The notes beneath the pieces were generated by a model. That model worked only from the letters and a program-made list of their open reading frames with translations. It was not told where the DNA came from and made no database searches. Below, in pieces: positions 9,037-18,091 of a stretch of 64,000 bases of DNA. Position numbers and translations under genes: made by a program. Positions within the stretch are counted from its first letter, which is position 1; each line of letters begins with the position of its first letter. Origin of the DNA: Rhodospirillaceae bacterium (GTDB taxonomy: Bacteria; Pseudomonadota; Alphaproteobacteria; CACIAM-22H2); NCBI GenBank assembly GCA_022843945.1, contig JALHMR010000020.1:26740-90739 (forward strand), given 5' to 3'.

Positions 9037-9100
9037 GGCGCGTGTCCTCCGGCGCGACCCTTCCCCCTCCCACGGACGGGCCGCGCCGAAGGGCGACCGC

Positions 9101-11527
9101 CTAAGCGGCGGCGGTCAGCTTCAGCCGTTCGGCGGTCTTCCATACGCGCCAGTGGTCGTGGGGCATCTGCGTGTGGGTGAGGCCGGCATGGGCGAAAGCG
9201 TCGTTGACCGCGTTCGAGAACGCCGACACGCCGCCGACATTGGGCGACTCGCCGACGCCCTTGGCGCCGATCGGGTGATGGGGCGAGGGTGTGGTCGTGT
9301 AGTCGGTCTCCCAGGCCGGCGTCTCGACTGCGGTCGGCAGGAAAAAATCCAGCAGGCTGGCGTTCTTCAGGTTGCCGAGCTCGTCATAGGCCATCTCCTG
9401 GCCCATGGCGATGGCCAGCGCCTCGGTCAGGCCGCCATGGACCTGGCCTTCGATGATCATCGGGTTGATGCGCGTGCCGCAATCGTCGAGGGCGTAGAAG
9501 CGGCGCACCTCGGTAATGCCGGTATCGACGTCGACATCGACGACGCAGACATAGGCGCCGAACGGATAGGTCATGTTCGGCGGGTCGTAGTAGCTGACCG
9601 CCTCGAGGCCCGGCTCCATGCCCGGCGGCACCTTGTTGTAGGCGCTGAACGCTATCTCGGCCATGGTCTTGAAGCGTTCCGGCGCGCCCTTGACCCGGAA
9701 GCGGTCGATATCCCATTCGAGATCGTCGTCGTGCACCTCGAGCAGGTAGGCGGCAATCATCTGGGCCTTGGCGCGGATCTTCCGCCCGGCCATGGCCGTG
9801 GCGGCGCCGGCGACCGGCGTCGAGCGCGAGCCGTAGGTACCCAGGCCATACGGAGCCGTGTCGGTGTCGCCTTCCTCGACCGTGATGTTGGAGGCGGGAA
9901 TGCCGATCTCCGTGGCGAGAATCTGGGCAAAGGTCGTGGCGTGGCCCTGGCCCTGGCTGATCGTCCCCAGCCGGGCGATGGCGCTGCCCGTCGGGTGGAC
10001 GCGGATTTCGCATGAATCGAACATGCCGAGGCCCAGAATGTCGCAGTTCTTGATCGGCCCGGCGCCGACGATCTCGGTGAAGAAGCTCACGCCGATGCCC
10101 ATGAGCTTGCGCGTCTCGCCGCGGGCGAAAGCCTCGCGGTTGCGCTTCTGCTCGCTGCGCAGGCCCGGGTAGTCGACGGCCTTGAGCGCCTTGTCGAGGG
10201 CGGTGTGATAATCGCCGCTGTCGTATTCCCAGCCCAGGGCTGAGGTGTAGGGGAACTGCTCCTTGCGGATGAAGTTCTTCCGCCGCAGCTCGGCCGGGTC
10301 CATGTTGAGCTTACGCGCCAGCACGTCGACCATGCGCTCGATGAAGTAGGACGCCTCGGTGACGCGGAACGAGCAGCGATAGGCGACGCCGCCCGGCGCC
10401 TTGTTGGTATAGACGCCGTCGACCGTCACATGCGCCGCCGGGATGTCGTAGGATCCCGTGCAGATGTTGAAGAATCCGGCCGGGTATTTGGTCGGGTCGG
10501 CGCAGGCGTCGAAGGCGCCGTGATCGGCGAGCACGTGGCAGCGCAGGCCCGTGATGCGGCCGTCCTTGGTCGCGGCGATCTCGCCGGTCATGTGGTAGTC
10601 GCGGGCGAAGGCGGTCGCCTGCAGATTCTCCATGCGATCCTCGATCCATTTCACCGGAACGCCGGTGACGATCGAGGCGACGATCGAGCAGATATAGCCG
10701 GGATAGACGCCGACCTTGTTGCCAAAGCCGCCGCCGATATCGGGCGAGATGATGCGGATCTTGTGCTCGGGGATGCCGGAGATCAGCGAGGCGACGGTGC
10801 GCACGGCGTGCGGCGCCTGGAAGGTGCCCCACACCGTGAGGTGGCCGTTGATCTTGTCCATCGAGGCGACGCAGCCGCAGGTCTCGAGCGGGCAGGGATG
10901 GACGCGCTGGTAGACGATGTATTCCTTGGCCACCACCTGGGCGCTCTTGAGCGCCTTGTCGGTGGCTGCGGCATCGCCGGTCTCCCAGGTGAAGATGTGG
11001 TTATGGTGCTTGCGCGGCCCGTGCGCGCCGCTGGTCTTGCCCTTGAGGTCGTCGCGCAGCTCGGGCGCGCCGGGCGCCATGGCCTTGGTCGGGTCGACGA
11101 GGGCGGGCAGCTCTTGGTACTCGACCTCGACGAGGTCGACCGCGTCGGCCGCGCTGTAGCGGTCCTCGGCGACCACGAAGGCGACCTCCTGGCCCTGGAA
11201 CAGCACCTTCTCGTCGGCGAGCACCGCCTGTACGTCGCCGGCCAGGGTGGGCATGTAATGCAGCTTGAGCGGCTTGAGGTCGGCGGCGGTGAGCACCGCC
11301 TTGACGCCGGGCACCTTGAGGGCCGCGTCCTTGTTGATCGATTTGATGCGCGCGTGGCCGTAGGGCGAGCGCACGAAATCGCCGAACAGCATGCCGGGCA
11401 GCTTGATGTCGTCGACATAATTGCCCTTGCCCTGGGTGAAGCGGGCGTCCTCGACGCGCTTGCGCTTGGTGCCGAGGCCTTCGAGCTTCTGGGTCCGCGC
11501 CTGGGCGGTTTCGGTGTCGACCGTCAT
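9101..11527 (-). CDS. coxL: Aerobic carbon monoxide dehydrogenase large subunit, form I
   Basis: 808 residues from ATG 11527, overlapping the coxS stop by 4 bp (ATGA); the longer open frame upstream is the shadow of coxS. This is the molybdopterin subunit that oxidises CO to CO2. The form I signature AYRCSFR is at residues 382-388 (codons 10364-10384), with Cys385 the copper ligand; form II enzymes have AYRGAGR there. Other cofactor contacts are the [12 protein letters not shown] loop and the C-terminal [13 protein letters not shown] with the catalytic Glu. All family motifs are intact, so the enzyme should be functional. Confidence 0.95.
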   Translation of the reverse strand: MTVDTETAQARTQKLEGLGTKRKRVEDARFTQGKGNYVDDIKLPGMLFGDFVRSPYGHARIKSINKDAALKVPGVKAVLTAADLKPLKLHYMPTLAGDVQAVLADEKVLFQGQEVAFVVAEDRYSAADAVDLVEVEYQELPALVDPTKAMAPGAPELRDDLKGKTSGAHGPRKHHNHIFTWETGDAAATDKALKSAQVVAKEYIVYQRVHPCPLETCGCVASMDKINGHLTVWGTFQAPHAVRTVASLISGIPEHKIRIISPDIGGGFGNKVGVYPGYICSIVASIVTGVPVKWIEDRMENLQATAFARDYHMTGEIAATKDGRITGLRCHVLADHGAFDACADPTKYPAGFFNICTGSYDIPAAHVTVDGVYTNKAPGGVAYRCSFRVTEASYFIERMVDVLARKLNMDPAELRRKNFIRKEQFPYTSALGWEYDSGDYHTALDKALKAVDYPGLRSEQKRNREAFARGETRKLMGIGVSFFTEIVGAGPIKNCDILGLGMFDSCEIRVHPTGSAIARLGTISQGQGHATTFAQILATEIGIPASNITVEEGDTDTAPYGLGTYGSRSTPVAGAATAMAGRKIRAKAQMIAAYLLEVHDDDLEWDIDRFRVKGAPERFKTMAEIAFSAYNKVPPGMEPGLEAVSYYDPPNMTYPFGAYVCVVDVDVDTGITEVRRFYALDDCGTRINPMIIEGQVHGGLTEALAIAMGQEMAYDELGNLKNASLLDFFLPTAVETPAWETDYTTTPSPHHPIGAKGVGESPNVGGVSAFSNAVNDAFAHAGLTHTQMPHDHWRVWKTAERLKLTAAA

Positions 11528-12018
11528 TCCGCAGCCTCCTTGACGCTGGCCAGGGTGTCCGCGGCGGCGCGGATCGCCTTGACGATGTTCTGGTAGCCGG
11601 TGCAGCGGCAGAGATTCCCCGAGATGCCGAAGCGGATCTCGGCCTCGGTGGGATTGGGATTCTCCTGCAGCAGCCGGTAGGCGCGAGTGATCATACCGGG
11701 CGTGCAAAAACCGCACTGAAGACCATGATGGGTCCTGAATGACTCTTGCAGCGCGTGCAGCGTCCCGTCGGGGCTCGCCATGCCCTCGATGGTCAGCAGC
11801 GTGGCGCCGTCGGCCTGGGCGGCGAGAACCGTGCACGACTTCACCGACCTGCCGTTCATGTCGACCGTGCAGGCGCCGCAATGGCTGGTGTCGCAGCCGA
11901 TATGCGGGCCGGTGAGGCCGAGTTGCTCGCGCAGCACGTGGATCAGCAGCGTGCGCGGCTCGGTCAGCGTTTCGACGTCGCGGTTGTTCACCTTGAGCTT
12001 GAGATGCATCTTGGACAT
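11524..12018 (-). CDS. coxS: CO dehydrogenase small subunit, 2Fe-2S protein
   Basis: 164 residues from ATG 12018 (GGAG upstream). Two [2Fe-2S] clusters are visible: the plant-ferredoxin type ([11 protein letters not shown]) in the N-terminal half and the helical type (CGFCTPGM and NLCRCTGY) in the C-terminal half. It carries electrons from the Mo site in CoxL to FAD in CoxM. It overlaps coxL by 4 bp and starts 17 bp after the coxM stop. Confidence 0.95.
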   Translation of the reverse strand: MSKMHLKLKVNNRDVETLTEPRTLLIHVLREQLGLTGPHIGCDTSHCGACTVDMNGRSVKSCTVLAAQADGATLLTIEGMASPDGTLHALQESFRTHHGLQCGFCTPGMITRAYRLLQENPNPTEAEIRFGISGNLCRCTGYQNIVKAIRAAADTLASVKEAAE

Positions 12019-12035
12019 GGGGTGTCTCCGCGAGA

Positions 12036-12899
12036 TCAGGCGGCGCGCCCGGCGGCGCGCTCGATCGCGCGGCGCACCATGACGCCGGCGACGTGGGTAC
12101 GGAAATCCGCCGGACCGCGCCCGTCGGGCGAGGGGCGGGCGATTTTCTGAGCCAGCCGCACCGCCTGTGCGATGGCCTTGGCGTCGAGCGCGGTGCCGAC
12201 CAGCGCCGCGCCGGCGTCGGCGGCGAACAACGGCGTGTCGGCGACGTTGGTCAGCGCGACCGACGCGGCGGTGCATTTGCCACCGGTCCTGCTCAGGACG
12301 ACGGCAGCCGCGGCGGTGGCGTAGTCGCCGACCTTGCGCTTCTGCTTCTCATAGGCGTAACCGTGACCGGCGGCGAGCACGGGAATACGGATCTCGGTGA
12401 GGATCTCGCCCTCCTGCAGTGCCGTGGCGAAGGTCCCGCGATAGAAGTCGCGGGCCGCGACCTGGCGCTCGCCGCCTGCCCCGGCGATCCGATAGGACGC
12501 CGCCAGGACCATCATCACCGCCGGCATGTCGTTGCCGGGATCGCCGTTGGCCACGTTGCCGCCCAGGGTGCCGCAATAGCGCACCTGCGGGTCGGCGATG
12601 AGCAGCGAGGTTTCGCGCAGGATCGGGCATTTGGCCGCCAGCAGCTCAGAGCCGATCAGCTCGTGCTGGGTCGTCATCGCCCCGATAACCAGGTAGCCGG
12701 TTTCGCTGCGGATCTGGCGCAGCTCGGCCAGCTCCTGCAGGTCGACCAGATGATCGGGCCGGGCCATGCGCAGCTTCATCATCGGCACGAGGCTGTGCCC
12801 GCCGGCGACGACCCGGGCGCCGTCGCCATGGGTGGCGAGGAGGGCCAGGGCCTCCTGCACGGATCGCGGACGATGGTATTCAAATGACGCGGGTATCAC
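12036..12899 (-). CDS. coxM: CO dehydrogenase medium subunit, FAD-binding
   Basis: 287 residues. Start is GTG 12899, placed by GGGAGGAG upstream and by the family N-terminus ([20 protein letters not shown]). FAD-binding loops are [13 protein letters not shown] near residue 32 and [14 protein letters not shown] near 110; the C-terminal CODH FAD domain follows ([20 protein letters not shown]). It takes electrons from CoxS to the quinone pool. A 14-bp palindrome lies directly upstream of its ribosome site, in the 263-bp gap after coxC. Confidence 0.94.
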   Translation of the reverse strand: MIPASFEYHRPRSVQEALALLATHGDGARVVAGGHSLVPMMKLRMARPDHLVDLQELAELRQIRSETGYLVIGAMTTQHELIGSELLAAKCPILRETSLLIADPQVRYCGTLGGNVANGDPGNDMPAVMMVLAASYRIAGAGGERQVAARDFYRGTFATALQEGEILTEIRIPVLAAGHGYAYEKQKRKVGDYATAAAAVVLSRTGGKCTAASVALTNVADTPLFAADAGAALVGTALDAKAIAQAVRLAQKIARPSPDGRGPADFRTHVAGVMVRRAIERAAGRAA

Positions 12900-12917
12900 G
12901 TCTGATCTCCTCCCAAA

Positions 12918-12931
12918 GGATCCATGGATCC
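12918..12931. repeat. 14-bp palindrome in the coxM leader
   Basis: GGATCCATGGATCC, perfectly self-complementary, 19-32 bp upstream of the coxM GTG and next to its ribosome site. It could bind a dimeric regulator or be chance. The rest of 12932-13162 shows nothing else. Confidence 0.4.
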
Positions 12932-13162
12932 ATGCGGCAGTGCAGCATTTTGGCCCGACCGGTTGCCCCGGACTGCTGCGCGGCTTATGGGGGGAGCATG
13001 ATCGGCGCGTCGCGGCCGGGGTAGTGCCGGTCAACGGAGTGCTGGGCGATTGCACGAAATGCGAATGCGCTGCACGAACGGCGCGGTCCGGACTATGCGA
13101 GGGCCAGTCTGAACACGGCCCTAGTAGGGCGCTGGCCAGCTGCCCCTCTGGCTTGGGGCACT

Positions 13163-14311
13163 TTACAAGCCGAGAGCGCGCCGGACTCCCGGCAGGTGGA
13201 AACGGCTGACCGGTACCAGAGTCTCGGCGAGGGCCGGGACCATGAGATATGCCTTGTCTTTCTTGCGCTGGAAGGCGCGGGCGTGGTGCACGTTGACGAG
13301 GAAGCTCCGGTGGGTCCGCACGAAGGAGTGGCCCACGAGGTGCGTTTCGACCCGGGAGATCGACCACGGGCAGAAATAGGTCTCCGTCCCGTCATACAGC
13401 CACGTGTAGTGACCCTCGGCCTTGATCGCCTGGATGCGCTCGGCGTCGATGAAATAGGTCGTGCTATGCTGCTCGTAAGGCAGGCGCGCCTGCTCGGCAC
13501 TCGCGGTCGTCGCGCTACCCTCGCGCCCCGCGACCGCGTCGATTTCTGCGGCGGCGGAAGGCTCCGTTGCCTCAGCGGAGGACGACGCCACCCGAGGCGG
13601 CCGGGCGGCGTCGAGCGGCAGTGCAGTCAGCAGGAACAGCCCGCAGACGAGAAAGGCGGCCACCGCGACGATCAAGGCGAGGTAGCCGTCTGGGATGACC
13701 GGGGCGGCGATCGGATCGACTACCGTCGCTTCGGCGAAGCGGGTGTACGCCATGGCCGAGTAATGCATGCTGGAAATGGTGACACCGAGCACCGCAGCGC
13801 CGAGCGAGAGCTGCAGCAGCGTGCGGCGGCCGTAGGCGAGGCGTAGCGCGCAAATCGAGAAGAGGATGGCGATCGCGGTGGACAGGAAAAAGCCGGTCGG
13901 ATCGTAACTTACGATGCAGTTGCCGGAGATCGCGCTCATGCCGACATAGTGCATGCTCACAATGCCAAGGCCGGTCAATGCGCCGGCAACGACCGTGCGC
14001 GTCGAGTTGCGTTCGCCGACGAACATCAGCGACAGTCCGAGCCCGGTGATCAATATGGCGATGAGGACCGAACCCAGTGTGTAGAGCGCGTCATACTCGA
14101 TGACGATCGGCAGACGCAGCGCCAGCATAGCGACGAAATGCATCGACCAAATACCGCCCCCGAGCGCGAAAGCGGCTTTGGCGATCTGAATGCGCCGACG
14201 CCCTGGCTCCAGGGCGCGCAACCCGCTCGCCAGCCACAGACCAGTGAACGACGCCATGACCGCCACGACGATCGACGCCAGCACCAGCAACGGGTCGTAT
14301 GTGACGAGCAT
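13163..14311 (-). CDS. coxC: MHYT-LytTR membrane regulator, CoxC-like
   Basis: 382 residues. Residues 1-235 form about seven membrane helices with three MHYT-type motifs (WSMHFVAM, VSMHYVGM, SSMHYSAM), proposed to bind copper and sense CO, O2 or NO. Residues about 280-382 are a LytTR DNA-binding domain (IQAIKAEGHYTWLYDG, FVRTHRSFLVNVHHARAFQR). CoxC and CoxH of carboxidotrophs have this architecture, and the place upstream of coxM matches coxC. It is likely a membrane-bound activator of the cluster; the target site is unknown. Confidence 0.88.
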   Translation of the reverse strand: MLVTYDPLLVLASIVVAVMASFTGLWLASGLRALEPGRRRIQIAKAAFALGGGIWSMHFVAMLALRLPIVIEYDALYTLGSVLIAILITGLGLSLMFVGERNSTRTVVAGALTGLGIVSMHYVGMSAISGNCIVSYDPTGFFLSTAIAILFSICALRLAYGRRTLLQLSLGAAVLGVTISSMHYSAMAYTRFAEATVVDPIAAPVIPDGYLALIVAVAAFLVCGLFLLTALPLDAARPPRVASSSAEATEPSAAAEIDAVAGREGSATTASAEQARLPYEQHSTTYFIDAERIQAIKAEGHYTWLYDGTETYFCPWSISRVETHLVGHSFVRTHRSFLVNVHHARAFQRKKDKAYLMVPALAETLVPVSRFHLPGVRRALGL

Positions 14312-14526
14312 GGCCGTTCAGGCTCAAAGTGCCGGCACTCCGGTCCGCCCGGCACGTCCAGCGGGCCAACTATAACAACCGGCGGGATGGGTCACAATCG
14401 TAGCATCGTGAAGGGCCCGGAGCCGCTCCCCGTAGGATCCGGCGCTTCCTAAGGCGCTCTCCCAGCGTCTTGGGATCGGACGGAAAATCCCGCGGTTTCG
14501 GGACTCTGAGGGTGACTGGCACCCCT

Positions 14527-14547
14527 GGCAAAAAGGCAACGCGTCTA
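14527..14547 (+). repeat. 21-bp boundary repeat, right copy
   Basis: Reads GGCAAAAAGGCAACGCGTCT plus A and matches 5958-5978 at 19 of 21 positions. It ends exactly where homology to yifB begins at 14548. The rest of 14312-14526 holds nothing recognisable. Confidence 0.6.
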
Positions 14548-15028
14548 TGCCGCTGCGGTTATCTCGACGACCCGGCGCAGGCCTGCGGCCGGGTGCCCAA
14601 ATGCGCGGCCGAGTACCAGTCCAAGATCTCGGGCCCGCTCTTCGACCGCATCGATCTCCATGTCGACGTGCCGGCCGTGACCGCCGCCGACCTTGCCCTG
14701 CCGCTGCCCGCCGAATCCTCGGCCGACATCGCGGTCCGGGTGGCGAAAGCGCGGCGAATCCAGACCGAACGTGTGCGGCACCTGGCTGAAAACCGCCGGC
14801 CGCGACGCCGAACTCGACGGGGAGCTGCTGGAGGAGCTGGCCGCCCCGGAAGCGGCCGGCCGCAAGCTGCTGACCGAGGCCGCCGAGCGGCTGCGGCTCT
14901 CGGCCCGCGGGTACCACCGCGTCCTGCGCGTCGCCCGCACCCTGGCCGACCTCGAGGGCGCGGCCACCGTTGCCCGGCTGCATATCGCCGAGGCCCTGTC
15001 CTACCGGCGGCTTGCCCTTCCGCGCTGA
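14548..15028 (+). pseudogene. Truncated, frameshifted second copy of the yifB 3' end
   Basis: Matches yifB 5418-5903 to the stop codon and lacks the N-terminal domain, Walker A and Walker B. It is a mosaic: up to about 14795 there are only a few differences from the full copy, and from about 14806 to the stop roughly one base in six differs, mostly silently. A 5-base deletion at the junction (near 14806) breaks the frame between NRRPR and DAELDGELLEELAAPE. No ribosome site precedes it. It is best read as the scar of integration of the intervening cox cluster. Confidence 0.88.
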
Positions 15029-15052
15029 CCGCAGGGCGAGCGGGCCGGGAGG

Positions 15053-15853
15053 TTAGAAGCCCTTGAACCGGTAGGTAACGCCGATCATCGCCGCGTGGGA
15101 GCGCAGATCGGCCGTGGTATCGAGGGTCGACCTGCCGGCGGCGGGATTGATATGCGCAACCTGTGTCGAGGCCTCGACCCGGCCGAAATCGGTGTAGAGG
15201 TATTGGGCCGCGAGCGACCAGTTCTGGCCCAGCGCATATTCACCGCCCAGCCCCAACGCCGCGCCGTATTTCGTCTTCGTGCTCGAGCTGTGCCCGAGGG
15301 CGCCTATTTGGCCGCCGAAAGGAAAATTGTCGCTGTAGGTGGTCTCGACGGTCACGCGGGTCACAGCCGGACCGGCGGTGATATAGGCGAGCCACCCGTC
15401 CTGCGCCCAGCCCAGCCGCGGCCGCAAGGTCCCCATCCAGTCCGCCTTGACCTTCTGGCGGATGGTGAACCGCGAGCCCTGCTGATCGAGAAATGCCTTG
15501 GATCCGAACCGCGCTTCGTCAAGAAACAGCGTGTCGGCGCTGGCCTCGAGGCCGACGAGGACGTTGCCGAATTGCCGGCTATAGCCGCCCTTCAGGCTGC
15601 CCGACCAGGCCCACTCGGCCACGTGGCCGCGGCCCTCGCGCGCGATGTCGTTGAAGTCGTTGCCAGTGAAATAGGTGCTGCCGTCGCGCCGGGCGGTCGT
15701 CCTGGTGTCGGAATCGCTCCGCGTACCGCCGACGAGGCCGCTGACGTGAAACCCCGACCAGTCGATGCTTGGGGGAGATTGCGCCTGCGCAGCGCCGCTA
15801 ACCGCCCAATACGCGACCGCGCAGCCCAGGTAACGCCACATACCGTTTGCCAA
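15053..15853 (-). CDS. Outer-membrane beta-barrel protein (porin/Omp25-like)
   Basis: 266 residues. A signal peptide (MWRYLGCAVAYWAVSGAAQA) is followed by the family opening DWSGFHVSGLVGG and alternating beta-strand sequence, ending GVTYRFKGF with the C-terminal aromatic residue used by the BAM machinery. Start is ATG 15853 or ATG 15841. Such proteins are common in alphaproteobacterial outer membranes as stabilising or minor pore proteins; substrate unknown. Confidence 0.82.
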   Translation of the reverse strand: MANGMWRYLGCAVAYWAVSGAAQAQSPPSIDWSGFHVSGLVGGTRSDSDTRTTARRDGSTYFTGNDFNDIAREGRGHVAEWAWSGSLKGGYSRQFGNVLVGLEASADTLFLDEARFGSKAFLDQQGSRFTIRQKVKADWMGTLRPRLGWAQDGWLAYITAGPAVTRVTVETTYSDNFPFGGQIGALGHSSSTKTKYGAALGLGGEYALGQNWSLAAQYLYTDFGRVEASTQVAHINPAAGRSTLDTTADLRSHAAMIGVTYRFKGF

Positions 15854-16073
15854 ACGACGACCCCCCTCCGACTCGGAGTCGCGATTATATCATCCGTTCG
15901 ACTCCAAACATCAGCGGGCGGTTCCAGCCCCAGCGATCTTCGGCGGAACGGCCATGGGGCGGCGACGGACCCCGGCGCCCCGATCTCACTCTTCCGCGCC
16001 CAAACCTGCTTCGGAACCTAAGCCGTCTCGCGCCGTTCGCGAGATGTTGATTCCAAACAGCGGGGAGCAGCCC

Positions 16074-16655
16074 ATGGTCAGCGCAGCGTCGGATAGTTTC
16101 GCGGGGGCCTCGCCCTCCCAATCGGACCCTCCTGACAGCCGGTCGACCGGGCCGCGCAACAGCAGTGAGGACTTGCTCAACCGCGCCTCGGAAGCCGCCT
16201 CGGCCGTCAAGGAGCGGGTGCGCAACCTGGCCGGCGACGAGATCGTCGACCAGGCCTCCGATGCCGTGCTGGAGCTCAAGGACCGGGTCAGCGACCAGGT
16301 CAACGATCTGGCGGACGAGCAGCTTCAGCGCGGGGCCGCCGGCATCGACAGCGTCGCCCAGGCCGTCCACGGCGCCGCCAAGGATTTCGAGAAGTCGCTG
16401 CCGCAGGCGGCGGGGCTGATCCACCACGCCGCCGACCAGATCGAGCGGGCCTCCACGGTCGTCCGCGACAGCAGCCTCGAGGACATCGTCACCATGGTCG
16501 ACGACTTCGCCCGGCGGCAGCCCGTGGCGTTCTTCGGCGCCTCGGTGCTCGCCGGCTTCGTCTTGACCCGCTTTATCAAGAGCTCCGCCGGATACCGCGA
16601 GACGCACGGTGACAGCGGATTTCCACCCCGCCGGGTGGCCGGCGAAGGAGTCTGA
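16074..16655 (+). CDS. YqjD/ElaB-like membrane-anchored helical protein
   Basis: 193 residues from ATG 16074 (CGGGGAG upstream). Long amphipathic helices rich in Ala, Glu and Asp (ASEAASAVKERVRNLAGDEI, VDQASDAVLELKDRVSDQV) precede one C-terminal hydrophobic segment (RRQPVAFFGASVLAGFVLTR), the layout of YqjD/DUF883-like tail-anchored proteins. First of four same-strand genes (16074-19211) with 3-bp gaps or overlaps. An envelope-stress role is inferred from the neighbours. Confidence 0.65.
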   Translation: MVSAASDSFAGASPSQSDPPDSRSTGPRNSSEDLLNRASEAASAVKERVRNLAGDEIVDQASDAVLELKDRVSDQVNDLADEQLQRGAAGIDSVAQAVHGAAKDFEKSLPQAAGLIHHAADQIERASTVVRDSSLEDIVTMVDDFARRQPVAFFGASVLAGFVLTRFIKSSAGYRETHGDSGFPPRRVAGEGV

Positions 16656-16658
16656 CCC

Positions 16659-17102
16659 ATGGCGCTCTCGCGTACCGTCCCCGACATCCTCTCCGACCTG
16701 GTGAAGGAGTTCACCTCCCTGTTCCGCACCGAGATCCGCCTGGCGCGCGCCGAGGTCTCGGAGAAGATCAGCCTGGTCGGCATGGCCCTCGCCCTGATCG
16801 TCGCCGGCGCCGTGCTGCTGATGGCGGCGCTGGTCCTGCTGCTGCAGGCCGCCGTGGTCGGCCTGATCGAGCAGGGCTTCACGCCGGCCGTCGCCACGCT
16901 GATCGTGGCGGGCGGCACGCTGCTCGTCGGTATCGTGCTGCTCTGGTTCGGACTCAGCCGGCTCACACCGAGCCATCTGGCGCCACGCCGCACGGTTGAC
17001 CAGCTGCAGCGCGATGCCGCCGTCGCCCGCTCGCAGGTGAGCGGCGGCGGTGACTATCCCCCTTCGGCCGGCTTCCGGCCTCTCTCGGAGGCCCGGCCAT
17101 GA
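16659..17102 (+). CDS. YqjE/holin-X family membrane protein
   Basis: 147 residues. An N-terminal amphipathic helix (ILSDLVKEFTSLFRTEIRLA) is followed by two transmembrane helices (VGMALALIVAGAVLLMAALV and VATLIVAGGTLLVGIVLLWF), the Actinobacteriophage holin-X/YqjE pattern. It starts 3 bp after the previous stop and overlaps the next gene by 4 bp (ATGA), so the set is tightly coupled. Despite the family name there is no phage context. Confidence 0.78.
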   Translation: MALSRTVPDILSDLVKEFTSLFRTEIRLARAEVSEKISLVGMALALIVAGAVLLMAALVLLLQAAVVGLIEQGFTPAVATLIVAGGTLLVGIVLLWFGLSRLTPSHLAPRRTVDQLQRDAAVARSQVSGGGDYPPSAGFRPLSEARP

Positions 17103-18091
17103 GCGACGATCTTCGCAATCTGGAGAATGAGACCGAGCGGGCGCGCAGCAATGTGACCGAGCTGCTCGATGAACTCCGGCTGCGCGTCTCGCCCGGCGAG
17201 ATGGTCGACCAGATCGTCGGCTATGCCGGCGATGGCGCCGGCGAGATGGTGCGCAACCTCGGCAGCCAGCTGCGCAACAATCCCTTGCCGGCTCTCCTGG
17301 TCGGCGTCGGCGTTGCCTGGCTGATGCTGGGCGACCGCGGTCCGCGCCTCGGGGCCAACCCGGCAGCCCTGGGCAACCAGACGCGCGGATCTACGCGCAA
17401 GATCTTCGGCGCGGTGCAAGGGGCGGTAGCCAGCCTTGGCGACAGCGCCGAGCAGGCGGCCTCGCGGGTCAGCGACACCGGCGACCTGGTCGCCTCCAGG
17501 GCGTCGCATCTCACCGCCGCGGCTGCCGATCGGGTCGACGAGGCGCGCCAGCGGCTCGGCGACACCGTGCATGATCTCGGCGACCGGGCGCGCGGCCTGG
17601 CCGGTGATGCCGCATCAACCGCCACGAGCCTCTACGAAGCCGCGTCGGGAACGGCACAAGACGCCGCCGACCGGGCCCGGCACCTGGCGCAGGATGCTGC
17701 CTCGGCCGGCCATCGCGCCATCGACAGCGTGCGCCAGGCCGGCGAGAGCGCGGGCGAGATCGGTCAGCGGGTTGCCGCCGATGTCGGCGCCTTCCTCAAG
17801 GAACAGCCCCTGGTCGCGGCCGGCCTTGGTCTCGCGGTCGGGGCGATGATCGGCGCCCTGCTGCCGGCCACCCAGGCCGAGAACAAGCTGATGGGCGAGA
17901 CCAGCGACACGCTCAAGGATCGGGCACGCGCCGCCGCGCAAGAGCAGTACGAGGGCGCCAAGTCGGCGATCAAGGAAGCCGCCGACGAAGCCTATGGCAC
18001 CGTGGTCGGCACCGTGGCAAACGAGGAGAGCGGCCGCCACGTCGAGCCCACGGAAGGTGAGGATACGACGGAGCTCCATGCGCGCCGCTGA
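17099..18091 (+). CDS. DUF3618 protein with long amphipathic repeats and YqjD-like tail
   Basis: 330 residues. The N-terminus is the DUF3618 domain (NLENETERARSNVTELLDEL to about residue 75), then a hydrophobic stretch (PALLVGVGVAWLMLG). Residues about 105-230 are apolipoprotein-like 11-mer/heptad repeats of Ala, Asp and Arg, followed by FLKEQPLVAAGLGLAVGAMI, the YqjD-like membrane anchor. It looks like a fusion of the DUF3618 and YqjD modules. The N-terminal Ser/Asp motif and two membrane anchors suggest an inner-membrane scaffold. Confidence 0.72.
   Translation: MSDDLRNLENETERARSNVTELLDELRLRVSPGEMVDQIVGYAGDGAGEMVRNLGSQLRNNPLPALLVGVGVAWLMLGDRGPRLGANPAALGNQTRGSTRKIFGAVQGAVASLGDSAEQAASRVSDTGDLVASRASHLTAAAADRVDEARQRLGDTVHDLGDRARGLAGDAASTATSLYEAASGTAQDAADRARHLAQDAASAGHRAIDSVRQAGESAGEIGQRVAADVGAFLKEQPLVAAGLGLAVGAMIGALLPATQAENKLMGETSDTLKDRARAAAQEQYEGAKSAIKEAADEAYGTVVGTVANEESGRHVEPTEGEDTTELHARR

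Noticed and set aside
11528..11881. In-frame extension of the coxL reading frame upstream of ATG 11527
   Set aside because: It overlaps the 3' part of coxS in another frame and has no CoxL homology; the ATGA overlap gives the real start.
12900..13367. In-frame extension of coxM upstream of GTG 12899
   Set aside because: The extension lacks family sequence, and GGGAGGAG supports the GTG.
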